From: Schistosoma haematobium | Lineage: Eukaryota > Platyhelminthes > Trematoda > Strigeidida > Schistosomatidae | Length of the DNA: 64,000 bases | Assembly: GCF_000699445.3 (NCBI RefSeq) | Contig: NC_067196.1 | Location: 33,562,616-33,626,615, forward strand | Direction of reading: 5' to 3' | In this document: positions 12,117-25,734 of the stretch, piece after piece | Layout: the number at the start of each line of letters is the position of its first letter | Numbering within the stretch: the first letter of the stretch is position 1 | Notes under the pieces: generated by a model | What the model was told of the DNA's origin: nothing | The model's database searches: none | The model's input: only the letters and a program-made list of their open reading frames with translations | Position numbers and translations under genes: made by a program

Positions 12117-15100
12117 ATCATTATTTGATGAAAGATAAAATATGATTCAATGATTGACACTTAAAATATCCTTCCTTGTTGTTACAGTTACATTTTTTAA
12201 AAGAAAAAAACCCAAAAAAGATCATATTCTTTTCACATGTTCCATGAAACACATTTTATTAGCATAGAAACAATACAAGTAGTTAACTACTTAAAATTGT
12301 TTTTTTTCCAGATAGATATATCCATATATGTATTGAAATTTGTTAGTTGTAATAGTCATATTGAAATATACCCTCTTATTAAGTAACTTTAAACTCTGTC
12401 AATCAAATCAATATGACTTATCCATCTTTTTTATTTTCCTCTTATTATCTCAGCATATGATGGTGATAATCAAAATTTGTCTTCTTAAAGGTATTATACA
12501 TCTAGATTTAATGTATTCTATGAATATGAGAATAATTTTAACATTTAGTAATTTATTGAAACCATTAATGTGTGTGTGTTCTTTTTGCCCACTTTCGTAA
12601 TTCTATCAAAGAAATGTTTTATTCAAATTAATGATTTTAAAGTATGTAAATTAAATTTTCATTTCATTGTCTAAAAGTAACTAGGATATTAAGCATTTAA
12701 TGATAAACAGGGAAAGGAACTTTTTTACTTGGAATTTCCTATTTCGCATGTTAATAAGTATAGATCTAAACCTGATCGTCATAAAAATGATGTTTATTCA
12801 TGAGTTTTGAATCAGTGATTGGAGATCTGATCGCAAAAGACTGTCTATGTGTAGATGTTTAAAAATATTCTAATTGATTAGCTAGTGGTGAATAATGTTT
12901 TCCCCAAGTTCTTCAATGCTGACCGAGTTTAACAGAAGTATTGAAATAAGACCACAGGACTATGCGACTCGACTTTATAACTAACTGTGATTGATCTTTA
13001 TCATCAAAGTTAACCTAAAAATACGGCTTTTGATGAAATTTGAATTTTCTTTTGTGCTGAACATCATTTTTCCTTAAGATAATAAATTCACCCTGATAAT
13101 GAATGCCAACTAACAAGAAAACCGGTTTTAATAACTTTGTTTTTACTGCTCTTGATTGTTTCATACCTACCACTAATCCTCATATATCTATTCATAATGC
13201 GATAGTCTGTAGATATAGCAGTATGATCAACTTTTATCTATAATGTAATAATTAAAGCTTTAGAAAGTAGTTGTTGTTGTCGAACTATCCAAAGTACTTT
13301 CAATTTGTCTAGTCATTGTAGTGCAATATATGTAGGATGACGATGATCCTGACCTCAGACGCTAAAACAGCGTGATGGCCGTATTTGGTTTTCATGAATG
13401 CCTAATAAAGTTATGAAGGTTAGGACCCTTTTCACTTATTCTCAATCATTAGAGAGAGATTTATTGAAGAGTGGTAAGACTGAAAGCAGCAAACTCATAG
13501 CTCAAGTGAGAAGGTGTACCACTGCTGGAATGTGGCTTCAGCAGGCTATCTTCTCCAAAAATACCGTAAGTTAAGGCGATTCTGATTTCTCACAACTGAG
13601 GGAAGAAATTAGAAGAGACAAAGCTTAAAAATAACATATCCTATGAATTTCGATCGATTATTTTCGTGTTCTTGGATGAGTGACGTTTCCTACTAGCGCG
13701 AAAGGATTGTCCAATGCTTGACTATTATCAATGGCTGTCTAACGTGATATCGATAGCACACCCAGTAACACATCTGTGTTATCTATTAGTATTATAAAAT
13801 ATCGAAAATTTCTATATGGGATTAAAGAGCGACGCATAGATGGCCTCTAAGGCAACCATAATAGGTTTGAATTCGGATGCATCGAACTGGATTTCATTAA
13901 ACTTTGCGATCATATGCTTAGCAGTTTTATATATGAAGGGTAGCTAGCTGTTTAAGTTTAAATCATGATGATGATGATGTTGATAGCTTTATAACGTTAC
14001 ATAGCACAGTGTTACCTTGTGATTTACAGCGAAATTCTATAAGCTATTTTTCTTAACTTATTGAAATTTAATTTGACACTGTCATTGAACGTGGAGCATT
14101 AATGCATGACAGTAAGTTAAGTCTACGTTGAAAGGTATTACAATTCTTTATCTCAATGTTTTTGAAAAAGGTTAGTGTAGTTCAAAGTAATTTTGAGTTA
14201 TCTTGCATAAACATAAATCAATTACATACACGTAAGCGTTTTAAAACCATTTAATTGAACTTAAAGGCCGATTACTGTCCCAACAGTGTTATTAGTGCAT
14301 CATGTTCCCGAACAATAAATACGTTCAGGTAAAAACCTTGAAAAAGATACACATCAAACAGTACAAACAAAACTTTGTGAACAAAGTTTCCGTGTTATTA
14401 CCTAGTTTTACGTTAAGATACTTAATTTCACTTCTTGAAAGGTCAATTGTAATTTCAGAAAAAAAACGTTTATTTCTAAAATGCTAAGGGTTATCATAAT
14501 TCGTGACTATAACAGAATATTAGTAAGTTTTGACAAGGCATTGGAACGATACTGTTAGAATATAGAATAAAGCAATGACAAAAGTGTACGGAATTACATA
14601 TTTATGAACAAAGAACAATCTGGTCAATAATTCCTCAGTTACTCCTGCAGTTATAAATCCGAATAATTTAGACGAACATATATCCACATTTAAAGAAATT
14701 GAGTTTTTTAACAGTACAGGGTTAGGATAAAGAATTGTTAGAAGAATGATTTTGTTAACGTTTGTATGGATCAAAATACTAGTAAGTAATATTTATTCGT
14801 TTTTTGGGTCATAAATTTATAATCAGCAAGACATATAGGTCAGGTACGCTAGGGATTAATTACTATAATAATAATGGACTGGTTTTAGACAACCATTGTA
14901 AACCAGTAAACTAAGGAAGTTCTCACACATGTTTCCATCAAGAACTGAAGTCGGGGCCATAAGGTCTCACAATGAGGGCTTAACCTATAGGACTATTCAC
15001 CAAGATCAGAAAATTTACATTGTTAGATCTAACCAATTTGTGATATCGCGTGGCTGTTTTCCACCACTGTATCCGCCACACGTCCAACATAGTTGAAGTT

Positions 15101-15354
15101 CACTGGTCACTGCTATGAAATTCAACAGTTTCCACAAATCTTTCTACTAAATAATTACCGATAGTATTGAATATTTAATCAAAATAATTTAAAGCATTAC
15201 TTAATGGAGTTTATATGAAGTAGTTATACACATGTTTAGATATTTTACGCAACAATCGGAAAATAAAACCACATTATGAACATGGTAGACAGTAACCACT
15301 ACTGCTATTTTTTATATGAATATGATAAGTCAATAACTTTGTAAAGTTATGAAC
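12117..15354. other. AT-rich DNA; one weak exon candidate
   Basis: A 53-codon ATG frame (13413-13574) runs into the consensus splice donor GTAAGT, in a slightly GC-richer patch (13350-13600). A short GAT triplet run lies at about 13964-13980. Hydrophobic frames elsewhere in the interval look random. Confidence 0.4.
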
Positions 15355-15366
15355 ATAAAGTTTTTT

Positions 15367-15591
15367 ATCAGAAGGGGTTTAGTGGGGATTTTAGAAATTT
15401 CACTGATTGAAATAATGAGTAAATAGAAGCTAGATCACCATGGAAAACCAGGAAGCACTGGACGGTCAGGGGGGTCAGGATCGTGGATGGGCATTGCTGA
15501 GGGGTTCTATATTAGGAAGAAACCGCCGCCCAATACTTCCAGGTTTTTCATGGTGGTCTAACTTCAATTGACTCATGATTTCAGTCAGTCA
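15367..15591. mobile_element. Short fold-back family-B SINE
   Basis: Only the two inverted ends remain. The left end starts GAAGGGGTTTAGTGGG, and the right end finishes CATGATTTCAGTCAGTC; the body and tRNA-like block are missing. ATAAAGTTTTTT (15355-15366) and ATAAAGATTTTT (15592-15603) form an 11/12 target duplication. The plus-strand hammerhead remnant reads CTGAGGG and has lost stem II pairing. Compare the fold-back elements at 21.4 and 26.6 kb. Confidence 0.75.
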
Positions 15592-15603
15592 ATAAAGATT
15601 TTT

Positions 15604-16496
15604 GTTTTAAAGATTCATCTATATATCTGTAACACTAAAGAAATATTTCCGAAAAACATATATTAAAGCTTCTCAGACAACTTTCTATTATTATATAAAT
15701 GAAAAAAAACTTTTTATGTGTCCTCCTTTATAATTGGGATAATGTTGTTAAACAATAGAACAATTGCATTGACCACTATTAGCTATGATTAATTTCTAAC
15801 CAGAAACAACATTTATTCATTAAATTTAAATGGGAAATCGTAAATGTCCTCTATTTTTTAACGGGAAATAAAATGTGATTTCAAAATGCATTAACCACTG
15901 GTTTTATTTTCATTCAATATTGGTGTTAATTGAAAAATATTGTATTCAAACTAAGTGCTTAAATATTTATCCTAACTTGAACAATATTTTCAATGATAAA
16001 GAATGTCTATTTCTTTTTTTAAGATTAAAAAAAACTAATATGACTTCTTGTTATGATTAAAACTGGAAAAAAACATCAGTTTGTCCTGGACAGATCCATA
16101 AGTACTTTCAGTATACAATAAGGATTTTTTTAAAAATGATAACCAGTATTATATTCCGTAGATATGATATATTAATGTACATTATTTAATAGATCAGTAA
16201 ATATCATTTAATTATTGACATTCACAACAAGTTGAAAATATTATTTGCTAAGATAGCTGGTCAGTAAATTAAACACGGTTGCCATGGCTACCATTTTTCA
16301 CCATTGATTAATTAAGTTAATAAAATGACATCAAAATTTCTATGCGGATGTTATATTATATTAATATTTAAAACTGTTTACTTACTGTACAATCTATTCA
16401 TGCAAACTTAAACACAACACCTAAGTACATCAGTTTTTAGGGCTTTATTCATATTTATGTGTTAATTATGAATTATCTAAATCTGGACTGAAGATG
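15604..16496. other. AT-rich DNA, no gene seen
   Basis: Nothing recognised between two family-B SINEs. Confidence 0.5.
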
Positions 16497-16505
16497 AGTG
16501 AAGTA

Positions 16506-16866
16506 ACAGAAGGGATATTAATCAACATGTGTTCACTAGCGACTGGCTTCAAGATGTATTTCTTGGAGTTCTAGTGACAAGCAGTGACAATTAGAGTTCA
16601 ACCAGGTCTGTTGTGAGATAGTAACTCATTGAAGACAATGGTGAATGTGTCACTCAATTTCGTGGACTAGTTGAAGACATCAATACCGTTGGATGCCGAC
16701 TCAGTGGTCTAATGGTTAAGTGTTCGCGCGCAAGATTAATAGGTTCTGGGTTCGTGGATGTGTACTGCTGAGAAGTCCCACAATAGAACGAGAAAACCGT
16801 CTAGTGCTTTCAGGTTTTCCAGGGTGGTCCAGCTTCAATTGACTCATGATCTCAACTATTAAAATA
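16506..16866 (+). mobile_element. Linear family-B SINE, degenerate hammerhead
   Basis: This copy has only one orientation: body, A-box-like GACTCAGTGGTCTAATGG, a damaged B box with a deletion after GGTTC, a hammerhead region and tail. AGTGAAGTA at 16497-16505 and 16867-16875 is a 9-bp target duplication. The hammerhead has CTGAGAA in place of CTGAGGA and an insertion before the A run, so it should be inactive. It shows the non-inverted form of the family, about 360 bp. Confidence 0.8.
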
Positions 16867-16875
16867 AGTGAAGTA

Positions 16876-18170
16876 TTATAATTTATTTCAGGTTTGTGTT
16901 ACAAAATTTTGATTTTAACGAAATTAAACTAACTACGTATCCCGATAATATCTATAATTGTATTTTTTTGAAATTATTCGTAATATTTTGGCAGTCTGTT
17001 AATATATCAAATAAATGTCAATGATCAATTAATAACTAACTGTTTAACAAATGCAAATATTATTTTACCTAACATTATTTCTATATATTCTAGCTTGTTT
17101 ATAAAATTTGCTTTAGACTGTTATGTCAACACTAATTATAGGCATGTTAGTAATGTATCTTGTTATGGCTGTTAGGTGTCTTATCAGATAAAGTATTCAT
17201 ATGTTTTAAAGTAGGTAAGAAAATGAATTATAAAGAAACGTTCGAATTTTTCAATCATGTTCACAGAGTATAAGTTGGTAGTGTAAAATCATATAGTTTA
17301 AAAAGTGACTGAAAATCCTATGCAAATTCAACTGTACTTTTACTAGACTAACTGGAAGCCTTTGTTGCGTAAATAATGAAGCTATAAAGATCAAACTACC
17401 TTGTTCGATTTCGAACATTTCATAATAAGGTACTGTCTTATTAAATTTTCCCGGTTATTTATCGTTACTGATAAATATTTACGAATCCGGAAATTGTTGA
17501 CAATAGATTCGTATGGCAACTTGAACTGATGTATGTACGTATGTATGTACGAAATTCCAGGTTATGGCTCACTGACTGATATTCGTAAAAGAATCTATTA
17601 AATAAATATAATTTCATTTAGAATAGCACAAAATTAATCATAAAAGATGTGCCGACTTTGTAATTTACCGAAGATAAAATAAAATTCATATGATGTCACT
17701 TGTATTGCACAGAATATAGTTTTACAATTACATCAATATCAGATAGCTGATCAATTAGATAATTCATTAGGTATTAGTCTTAGTGTTCTCTTTATAACGA
17801 CGTGATTTTATCTACGGAATGGTTACTATATTTGAAATTTCAAACATTTTCAAAATAAGATATTGAGTTGAAAAGAAAGGTGATTTTAATTAGCTAAAAA
17901 AAGACAAACTAAGGAAATATTTTTTGACATAAATAGTAGTTTAAGGCCATTAGCATCGTACTTAACTTTGACATTATAAGGGATAATTCTCTGTAGATAA
18001 GAAACTTTCTTTAAGAAAATTGCGTTTTGTTCACATAACAGTAAAATTGTGGTAAGAAATTGTTTACTTTCTTGATAGTTATCATGTTTACATAGATTAA
18101 AATAAAAAAGGAGGTATCTTAACCAGATCTTATTTATTTTTCATTTGTTATTTAATGAAGTGTAGGATGA
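16876..18170. other. AT-rich DNA, no gene seen
   Basis: A short TATG/TACG tetranucleotide stretch lies at about 17528-17551. Nothing else recognised. Confidence 0.5.
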
Positions 18171-18800
18171 CACTTAATCACACTTGATGGAAAAGCTCTA
18201 GAAGATTTAAAATCTTTCACGTATCTGGGATGCATCATTGATGAACAAGGAGGATCGGATGCAGACGTGAAAGCGAGAATTGGCAAAACAAGGATAGCAT
18301 CTCTACACCTCAAGAACATATGCAATTCAAAACAACTGTCAACTAATATTAAAGTGAGAATCTTCAATACGAACGTCAAGACAGTTCTACTATACGGAGC
18401 CGAAACTTGGAGAACTACTACAATCATCATGAAAAGTATACAAGTATTTATAAATAGTTGTCTACTCCATATACTTAACATTCATTCGCCAGATACCATG
18501 AGTAACAGCCTTCTGTGGGAGAGGAAATTAGAGGAAGATGATGGAAATGGATGGGACATACAATACGAAAATCACTAAACTGCATCACGAGGCAAGCCCT
18601 GACTTGGAATCCTGAAGGGGACCAGAAAAGAGGAAGGCCAGAAAACACATTACTTCAGGAAACAGAAGCAGATATGAAAAGGATGAGTGGCAACTGGGAA
18701 GAACTGGAAAGGATTGCCCAGGACAGGGTTGGATGGAGAGTGCTGGTGGGCGGCCTATGCTCCTCGACGAGTTGTAACAGGCGTAAGTAAGTAAGTAAGA
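18171..18800 (+). pseudogene. 3' end of RTE-type LINE (reverse transcriptase C-terminus)
   Basis: This is the C-terminal part of a non-LTR retrotransposon polyprotein of the RTE kind. Seen in order: TLDGKALEDLKSFTYLG, DADVKARIGKTRIASLHLKN and VLLYGAETWRTTT in the first frame (open from 18171). After a frameshift near 18540, [20 protein letters not shown] and [14 protein letters not shown] follow in the second frame, ending at 18790. The join has lost several residues of the usual segment and carries an in-frame TGA. The endonuclease and catalytic fingers/palm region are absent, as in a 5'-truncated insertion. It ends in TAAGTAAGTAAG, the short tandem tail typical of RTE elements. The same family occurs at 36.4-38.0 and 40.5-41.6 kb. 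Family identity is firm; subfamily (SR2-like or another) is not settled. Confidence 0.85.
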
Positions 18801-19619
18801 ATAACACTGAACAGTAAAACAGTTTGAATGAAAAATGGGATCATACAATAATAGATCACATGGAAACTAAAAATATAGACATTCACAAAACGTATGATTA
18901 TTTCTTAATAAGAGTGATATTTGAAGAGCGCTGATTAGTCAGCCAGTCAAAAATAATGTACGGTCTGGCACAAACGTACAACAGTTTAAGTCAACATACT
19001 ATATTACCAAAACAAAATTTAATTATCTAGATGAATTTTAATCAAGTCGAAATAATATACTAGCAATCATATTGAGAAAGAAAAAATACTGCAAATTTAG
19101 TTTTCGAAAATTAGATAAAAGGCATGTATGTAGGAGTACTGTGACTTAAGTTCTAAAGCAAAACAAACAATGAATACACCGGTTATTCTATATAAATGAT
19201 GAAACAACATTACAGATGCTCTAAAATGCTTGAATCTCTAAGATAATAGAGATCTGCAAAAAATTACAAAGAATCATTAGGAATGGTTTACTTAACTCTA
19301 CTACAGAAATAGAATCATTTAGGATAGAGTAATAAAACTTTGGTAGCAAATAAAGTTACACATCATTATTGATTTAATTACTCGGCAAAAATAGAGTAAA
19401 TATAGATGTGATGTGATTGAATTCGAAAAGTGAAGTTCATGTCATTAGAACTTGTTATTATGATTATTACATTATAGGATTGTATTATGAATGATTTAAA
19501 GTATGAAACCTTCATGAAAAAGAAAAATAGATACGTTTTAAATTTAAGAGAAAGACTAACAATGTGATTAGTATCATGATGAATAATTGATCCTTATTTT
19601 TCTTGTTATAATTAGCTGT
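18801..19619. other. AT-rich DNA, no gene seen
   Basis: Nothing recognised. Confidence 0.5.
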
Positions 19620-20010
19620 ATTCAATATTATATTTTTGGTACAATATAGAATTCTCACCATAATGTATTTCAACAAGTTCCCGTTTCTTATTTCTTTGTT
19701 GATCTTAACAATAAACATTTAAGTTTCTCCAGTTATATGTTAGTAGTTCAGAAATCGACATCTAATTAGTAATGACCATGCTGTTCAATACCTACTGTCA
19801 ACCACCACGATATCTCTGATTGTACTCCATTGTAACTTGTACAGTTAAGGGGCGTAAACTTTTCACAAACACACATGAATATGTTATGCGATTATTAGAC
19901 ATAATTATTTGTTAAAATAAACAAAAAATAGAAAATGTATTGAAATATCTAGATGGCAGGAATAGTTAGTCCACATATTCACGCAGACCGCCTAAATCAT
20001 ATCATCAGTT
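19620..20010 (+). repeat. Unknown dispersed repeat, copy 2
   Basis: Direct copy of 7876-8266. Diagnostic shared stretches include TAGAATTCTCACCATAATG and TTAAGGGGCGTAAAC. The differences are mainly substitutions. The surrounding sequences are unrelated, which favours a dispersed element over a large tandem duplication. Confidence 0.85.
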
Positions 20011-20458
20011 GAAATATTTCAGGAAAAAATGACTTGAAAGCTTTAAATTCACTAAATTTTTAAATCATTATTATACCATTTAATGTGTTTCAGATAATTT
20101 ATCATTAGGAATTGTGGACAACTTCCATAGATGAACTGTTTTGCCTACTTTCAGATAATGAATTTTACATAAGATAGAAACGTCTAAGTTGATCATTATG
20201 AGATTTGTATAAATTAGATGATATTTTTGTATTGAGAAATTTGATACACAAAAGTGAATTTGGTTAGACGGATGTAAATTGAATTTAGAAAAAAATATTG
20301 TTAGTAGACATTAAAAAATCACCTGTAAATTTTCTCAACCTCCTTATTTCTTTTCTTCATCTTTCTAACTTTTATTCTCTCTTAATTGACATTTTTTTCA
20401 TTAATCTTGCTCTCTTCGTGTATTCGCATAGTCATGCAAAACTGAAATTACTGAGTCG

Positions 20459-20461
<3 letters not shown>

Positions 20462-20501
<40 letters not shown>
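20462..20501. repeat. (AT)n microsatellite
   Basis: About 20 dinucleotide units. Confidence 0.95.
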
Positions 20502-20503
<2 letters not shown>

Positions 20504-21400
20504 CTATTTCTGTCTTCTACCAGTGATACCAGTATTATATCTGTAACTTGAGTTGTACTGATTAAGTATGGCGAATTTAACCATTAAATATACGTGTGTA
20601 CTATGTTCCTTAAGATCCATAATAAGATTTAGCCTGCCAGAATATATATATATAGGGGACATTTTAAGTTTCATTCAATGAGATTAATTCAAACATAATT
20701 TTCAGAAATAATGAATTCTCTAAACTCGGCGCCCTATTTCTATCAAACTTTATATATATCAACGAATATTCATACAAATTTAGTCGTATTTCTGGAAATG
20801 ATTTTGATGTATAAATCGATATTAATACGTCAATAACAAAAAAATTAACGCCTAGCTAAACAGGTACATAAGTTATTGTTTTACTTTATGAAAACGTCTT
20901 CTCTTGTTATTCATATCGTTTAAAAATCAGCTTACATATTAGACATCATAGTGAATACTTATATTTAACTAGATTCTTAAACATACAAATGAGCCCATAT
21001 ATGTAAACATATATCATTTTAGTTTCACAAATGATAACAAATAGTTTTATCCTAAAATGACAACATTTATCGTTCAGATACATGTTTATTTTTCTTTTTA
21101 AATGTATACAGTAACTGCTTAATTTTTACTCGGGAATCATTTTTGTTGTTATGTCTACATTACTATCTTAGTAAAATCAACCTTCATATATATACTTTTT
21201 CTCAATGTTTTCACTAATATGTTTATAATTGAAATGAAAATTCTTGTAAGTTGTATTTCGAACATGTTCAGATACATTGTAATAAAGTTACTGTCAATTA
21301 GATCTGACAATTAAGACTATGTTATTAATTCTTCTTTACAGTATGTAATAAATAATTACATGAGAACGTAAAATATAAATTTACTAATTTCAATTTAATA
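20502..21400. other. AT-rich DNA, no gene seen
   Basis: Nothing recognised apart from a short TATATATATA run near 20644. Confidence 0.5.
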
Positions 21401-21404
21401 GTTG

Positions 21405-21620
21405 AAAACATGAGTCAATTGAAGCCAGACCACCACGGAAAACCTAGAAGCACTGGATGGCCAGGGAGGCGGGATCGTGAACGGGCATTGCTGTGAAGTT
21501 TTATTTTACAACGAAACGGCCGTCCAGTACTTCCAGGTTTTCCATGGTGGTCTAGCTTCAATTGACTCATGATTCCAACGACTGAAATTAATAAAATCTC
21601 CAAAAAACCCCTTCTAATAA
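21405..21620. mobile_element. Short fold-back family-B SINE
   Basis: The inverted ends (GAGTCAATTGAAGCC at about 21413 and CAATTGACTCATG near 21558) enclose a hammerhead remnant; the body and tRNA-like block are deleted. The right end keeps the terminal AAAATCTCC...CCCCTTCT segment. The hammerhead core reads CTGTGAA, but GAAACGGCCGTC with its cleavage site is intact. I could not find a convincing target duplication. Confidence 0.7.
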
Positions 21621-24600
21621 TAATTTAAATTTCTTTTAAATCACATATTCTTGTTCGATATTACAAGCTGACAGAAGCAAACACGACTCTCCTACTAGTT
21701 CTGCATTACTTAAATTACGTTTTGTTAATAGTTAATATTGAATAAGAAAAAGAAAATTTCCTTCGTTGAATTCTCTTTTTTATATTCAATGACATTATGG
21801 GTTAACATTGATTTATATTAACTTACATGTAAAATAAATTCACAGACCATAGTCTATTTCTCTTCACTTCGATGTATATGAATTAATTTTGAAACCAGCA
21901 ATTTGTTTATAATTGTGAGACAGTGAATTGGTTACAAAACAAATAGAACTATAGTCTTAAATTACTTAAAGTATTCATATACCTTTTAAAATATCCATAA
22001 ACTTTGATAATGAAATATATAAAACTAAATATGTATCTGTTGAATTATGTAAATAAAATAAGTGATATACAAATACCATTGAAACAGAAACCATAATCGT
22101 AAAGTGTATTAAGAAGTTACTTTGTTGAAATTCATTACTACTTGAAGATTTCAGTTAATGAATGAGTGATATATTGATTTAAGTTTAGAAATTAACTGAT
22201 AATGACGAACGTTTATGTCACAATAATTTATGAGCTGTCTGATCTGAAAATCTAATGTAAACATTCAAAAATACCAGTAAAAACACAAACATAAATATTT
22301 ATTTATTATGCAAAAATTATGCAATGAAACAGCTGAAATACGTTTTCACAAATATTTACTAACTGATGAATGTCTAAAGAAAACGCATCATGAAACACTT
22401 TAAACGTTTGTTTTCTGAATAATCCAATATAAGAATTGAAGATTGTAATATCCAGCTGAACCAGTATTTAATCTTCAGCTACAATTCCTGGTATTAATTG
22501 ATTATCAAAATAGATCAAGTTCATACAATTGAATGAAATGTCGAAGGTTTCACTAGTTAATAAAGAACTTTAGTCTGAAGAGAAACAGTTTTGCAATCTA
22601 GAGTTCAAGACATGTAATATTTAATGTAATTGTAGATTATCTTTTATAGTTATGACTGTTTGCTTTCAGTTTGAAATTAACCTTATCTTTATGTAGATTA
22701 ATTTGTTCGGAATCATGGGTTACTGACCATCATTTACTTCACATAAATATCTAGAAAGATAGTGAAAACTTCCAGCTAAGAAAACGCAATTTTAACAAAA
22801 TCATCCCTTTGAAGTACATGACTTCTTCAATATATTATAACCTTTCATTTTCTTCATTTGTGAAGAATTCTTAAATAATTTATGATCTATAGTTCATAAT
22901 TCATCTAGTGGAACCATACAGTTCAAATAGTAAAATTATAATTCATGTTTTCTATCGTAGAAAGTTTTATTCATTAAAAACTAATTGATCCCAAAGTAGA
23001 ATCATTCAGCAATAACGTTTGTATAGTGAATAAAACAGAAAAACACCAACTGATAATCATTGAAAATACAAATTTACTATGAAACATGAATACTATATCA
23101 AAGACATATGTTGGTAATGGATAAATTTTATTAAACAAGTAACCATACATTGATCATTACTTTTTAAAAATTTATAAAATGTAAACAGCTGATTCATTCT
23201 ATTTCTATTGAAATATGAAAGTTTTTCATTCCCCTTTTCAAAACGTATCAAACACAAGATATAATATCATTATTTTACAGTATTCCATACATGATATCTG
23301 TAAGGTATATTATTTTTTTTAACATCATTTAGAATAAACAAATCAATGACAGTTCCATTCACCAAATAAACATATGAAATTGATTTCTAGTCATTTTAAT
23401 GTTAAAAAAAATACTATTTGACTAGTTGCTAAACAATCATAACACACTAAGATACATGATAATAAACAGTATTTCTTTTTAACAACTAAACAACCTTAAA
23501 TCAAGTTTAAAATAATGTTAAAAGAAAATACAAAAAAATTTTTACGAAAGACATCATGATATCCCCAGGGTTATTTTCTGTTACAATGAGATAGTACTAA
23601 ATAAAAAATAAGGTCATATAATATAACAAGAGAAAATTGGTAGAATGGTAAGTTGATTATTTGATTTATTACTTAATATTTAGACAAGGTTGTTTATACT
23701 ATAAATCATCATTAGCAACATTGTTATTGATTATATTATACAATATGACTGTTTATCAGTTTCGAATGTCTATTTAACATTTAGTATGCTAACATAATAG
23801 CTGATGTTTGTTTAACCTAACACTCTATGAATTTAAAAGATAACATCATTGATTTATCTTGTATATATATTTATTATTAACAAAATGTCCAGTTAATGGG
23901 ACCACTTTACTAACAGTTCATGTTGTTCTGTTTTTGTTATATTTATTTTAGCCCATTGAAATGTTTTCAATTTCCTTATTGAATAGGTTTATCAATGAAT
24001 TTTTTTCTTTTTCTTTTGGAAAGAATACATGAAACATTAGCTAAGATGTAGCAAAGAGTTTTGAAGTAAGAATGTGGTGCGTGCTACTTATATTGATATA
24101 AGTAGTATATGACGCGAGTCAGGAATGTAATGTCTAACAGCAGAAGATCGGAAAGATCAAGAAAGGAAGAGCGTAAATAGAAAGCAATTAGTATGGAAAT
24201 GCAAGAACAACGAAGTTCGAGACTATTATTGAACATTTTGCAAATTAAGTATTATAGTATGGCTTTTTCTATTTTACCAAGTAACTCGGTAAATTTATGC
24301 TCAATAATTTGGTTGTCCTCACTTGTGTTCTCCTTCACCAGAAGAATAATCTTTGCTTTTTTCACAAAAGCAAAGTTGTTAAAAGTCGTTGCTATCATAT
24401 ATTAAAAACCTGATTTATATGTTCAACAGTAGATGGTTAATAATCTTTCTTTGCTTCAGTGATACATATTCTTTTGTTGCATATTGAAACAGTTTTTCAA
24501 CTCTTTCTTTCATTTAATTACATCACTATGTCTTTTTATTTTGATTGTCTCTCTGATTAGTAATCTTATTTTATTAACTGAGCTTTAGTCATCATAGCCT

Positions 24601-25080
24601 TATCAACGTCATCACTTATCTCTAGCCCTTTGAATTCTTGTTACAGTCAATGTTGTAGAATGTTCTTTCATTTAGGATATGTATTTACAATATTTTATTC
24701 AGCCTCTTAAATGTATTTATACCCTTGCTACACTATAATGGTGTGTCATCAAAATAACCTCTAACTCAAATCTTTCATGTAAGTAATTTCTACCTATTTT
24801 ATAAATACGATTCTTTAAATATCACAGGTTGTAAGCAGCTGACGAGAATCAAACGAAATAAAATGAATTCATACTATTCTGCTACGGTCTTTGTTCTTGT
24901 TCTCTTCAAACTTTAACTGTTTAATCTTGCGCACTAGATAGCTGTTTTATTCTATTGTTAAACTGAATATATTTTTAAAGACCAAATCAATAGTAAGGTG
25001 AACAACTGATGAAATATAAAAACATTAATGTTTGACTCATTAATGTTTCATTTCAGTTTGTATTACCTAATCATTACTAC
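21621..25080. other. AT-rich DNA, no gene seen
   Basis: The longest stretch without a recognised repeat (3.4 kb). It has many stop codons in all frames. Confidence 0.5.
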
Positions 25081-25089
25081 TCAAAAGAA

Positions 25090-25504
25090 ACCAATGGAAA
25101 ACCTGCAAGCACTGGACGGCCGTCTCATCCTATTGTGGGACTCCTCAGCAGTGCACATCCACGATCCCACCTCGTGAGATTCGAACCCGCGACTTATCAG
25201 TCTCGTAGGTGAGCGCTCAAACATTAGACCACTGAGTCGGCATCCAACGGTGTTGACGCCTTACTTCAACTAGTCCACGAAATTGAGTGACACATCCACC
25301 ATTGTCTTCAGTGAGTTACTATCTCACAACAGACCCGGTTGAACTCCACTGGTCACTGCTTGTCACTAGAACTCCAAGAAATACATCTTGATGCCATTCA
25401 CTAGTGAACATATGTTGGTTATTATCAGAAGTGTTTTTGTGGTTGTTATGGTAATCTCATCCATTGAAATTACTATAATATCACAGAAACCCTTCTGATA
25501 TTAT
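25090..25504 (-). mobile_element. Linear family-B SINE, minus strand
   Basis: On the minus strand the order is the 5' end (CAGAAGGGTTTCTGTG), body, tRNA-like block with A-box CTCAGTGGTCTAATG-like sequence and B-box GGGTTCGAATCTC, hammerhead and truncated tail. TCAAAAGAA at 25081-25089 and 25505-25513 is a likely 9-bp target duplication. The hammerhead has CTGAGGA and a GTC cleavage site, but GAAA reads GAGA, which should abolish catalysis. Confidence 0.8.
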
Positions 25505-25734
25505 TCAAAAGAACTTCGTTTCTATTAAAAATGTATTACAAAAAAACCCAGATGTAACCACCAAAATCAATAAATTCGTAATAATATAGTATTGAAAAAT
25601 GAACTTTAATGGATGAATTCATTAAACCGATATTTATTCACATGTTGTTCTGTCAACTATATTTTATTTAGTTAACATTGACTTACAGGATGGAAATCGT
25701 TTGATTTTATTAACAGACCTATGGTATGGTTGTA

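Noticed and set aside
14520..14774. 84-codon minus-strand hydrophobic frame as a membrane protein gene
   Set aside because: AT-rich DNA yields Ile/Leu/Phe-rich frames by chance; there are no splice signals, no homology that I recognise and no codon bias.
15020..15120. GC-richer patch as a SINE or exon
   Set aside because: It has no A/B boxes, no match to the repeat families here and no open frame of note.
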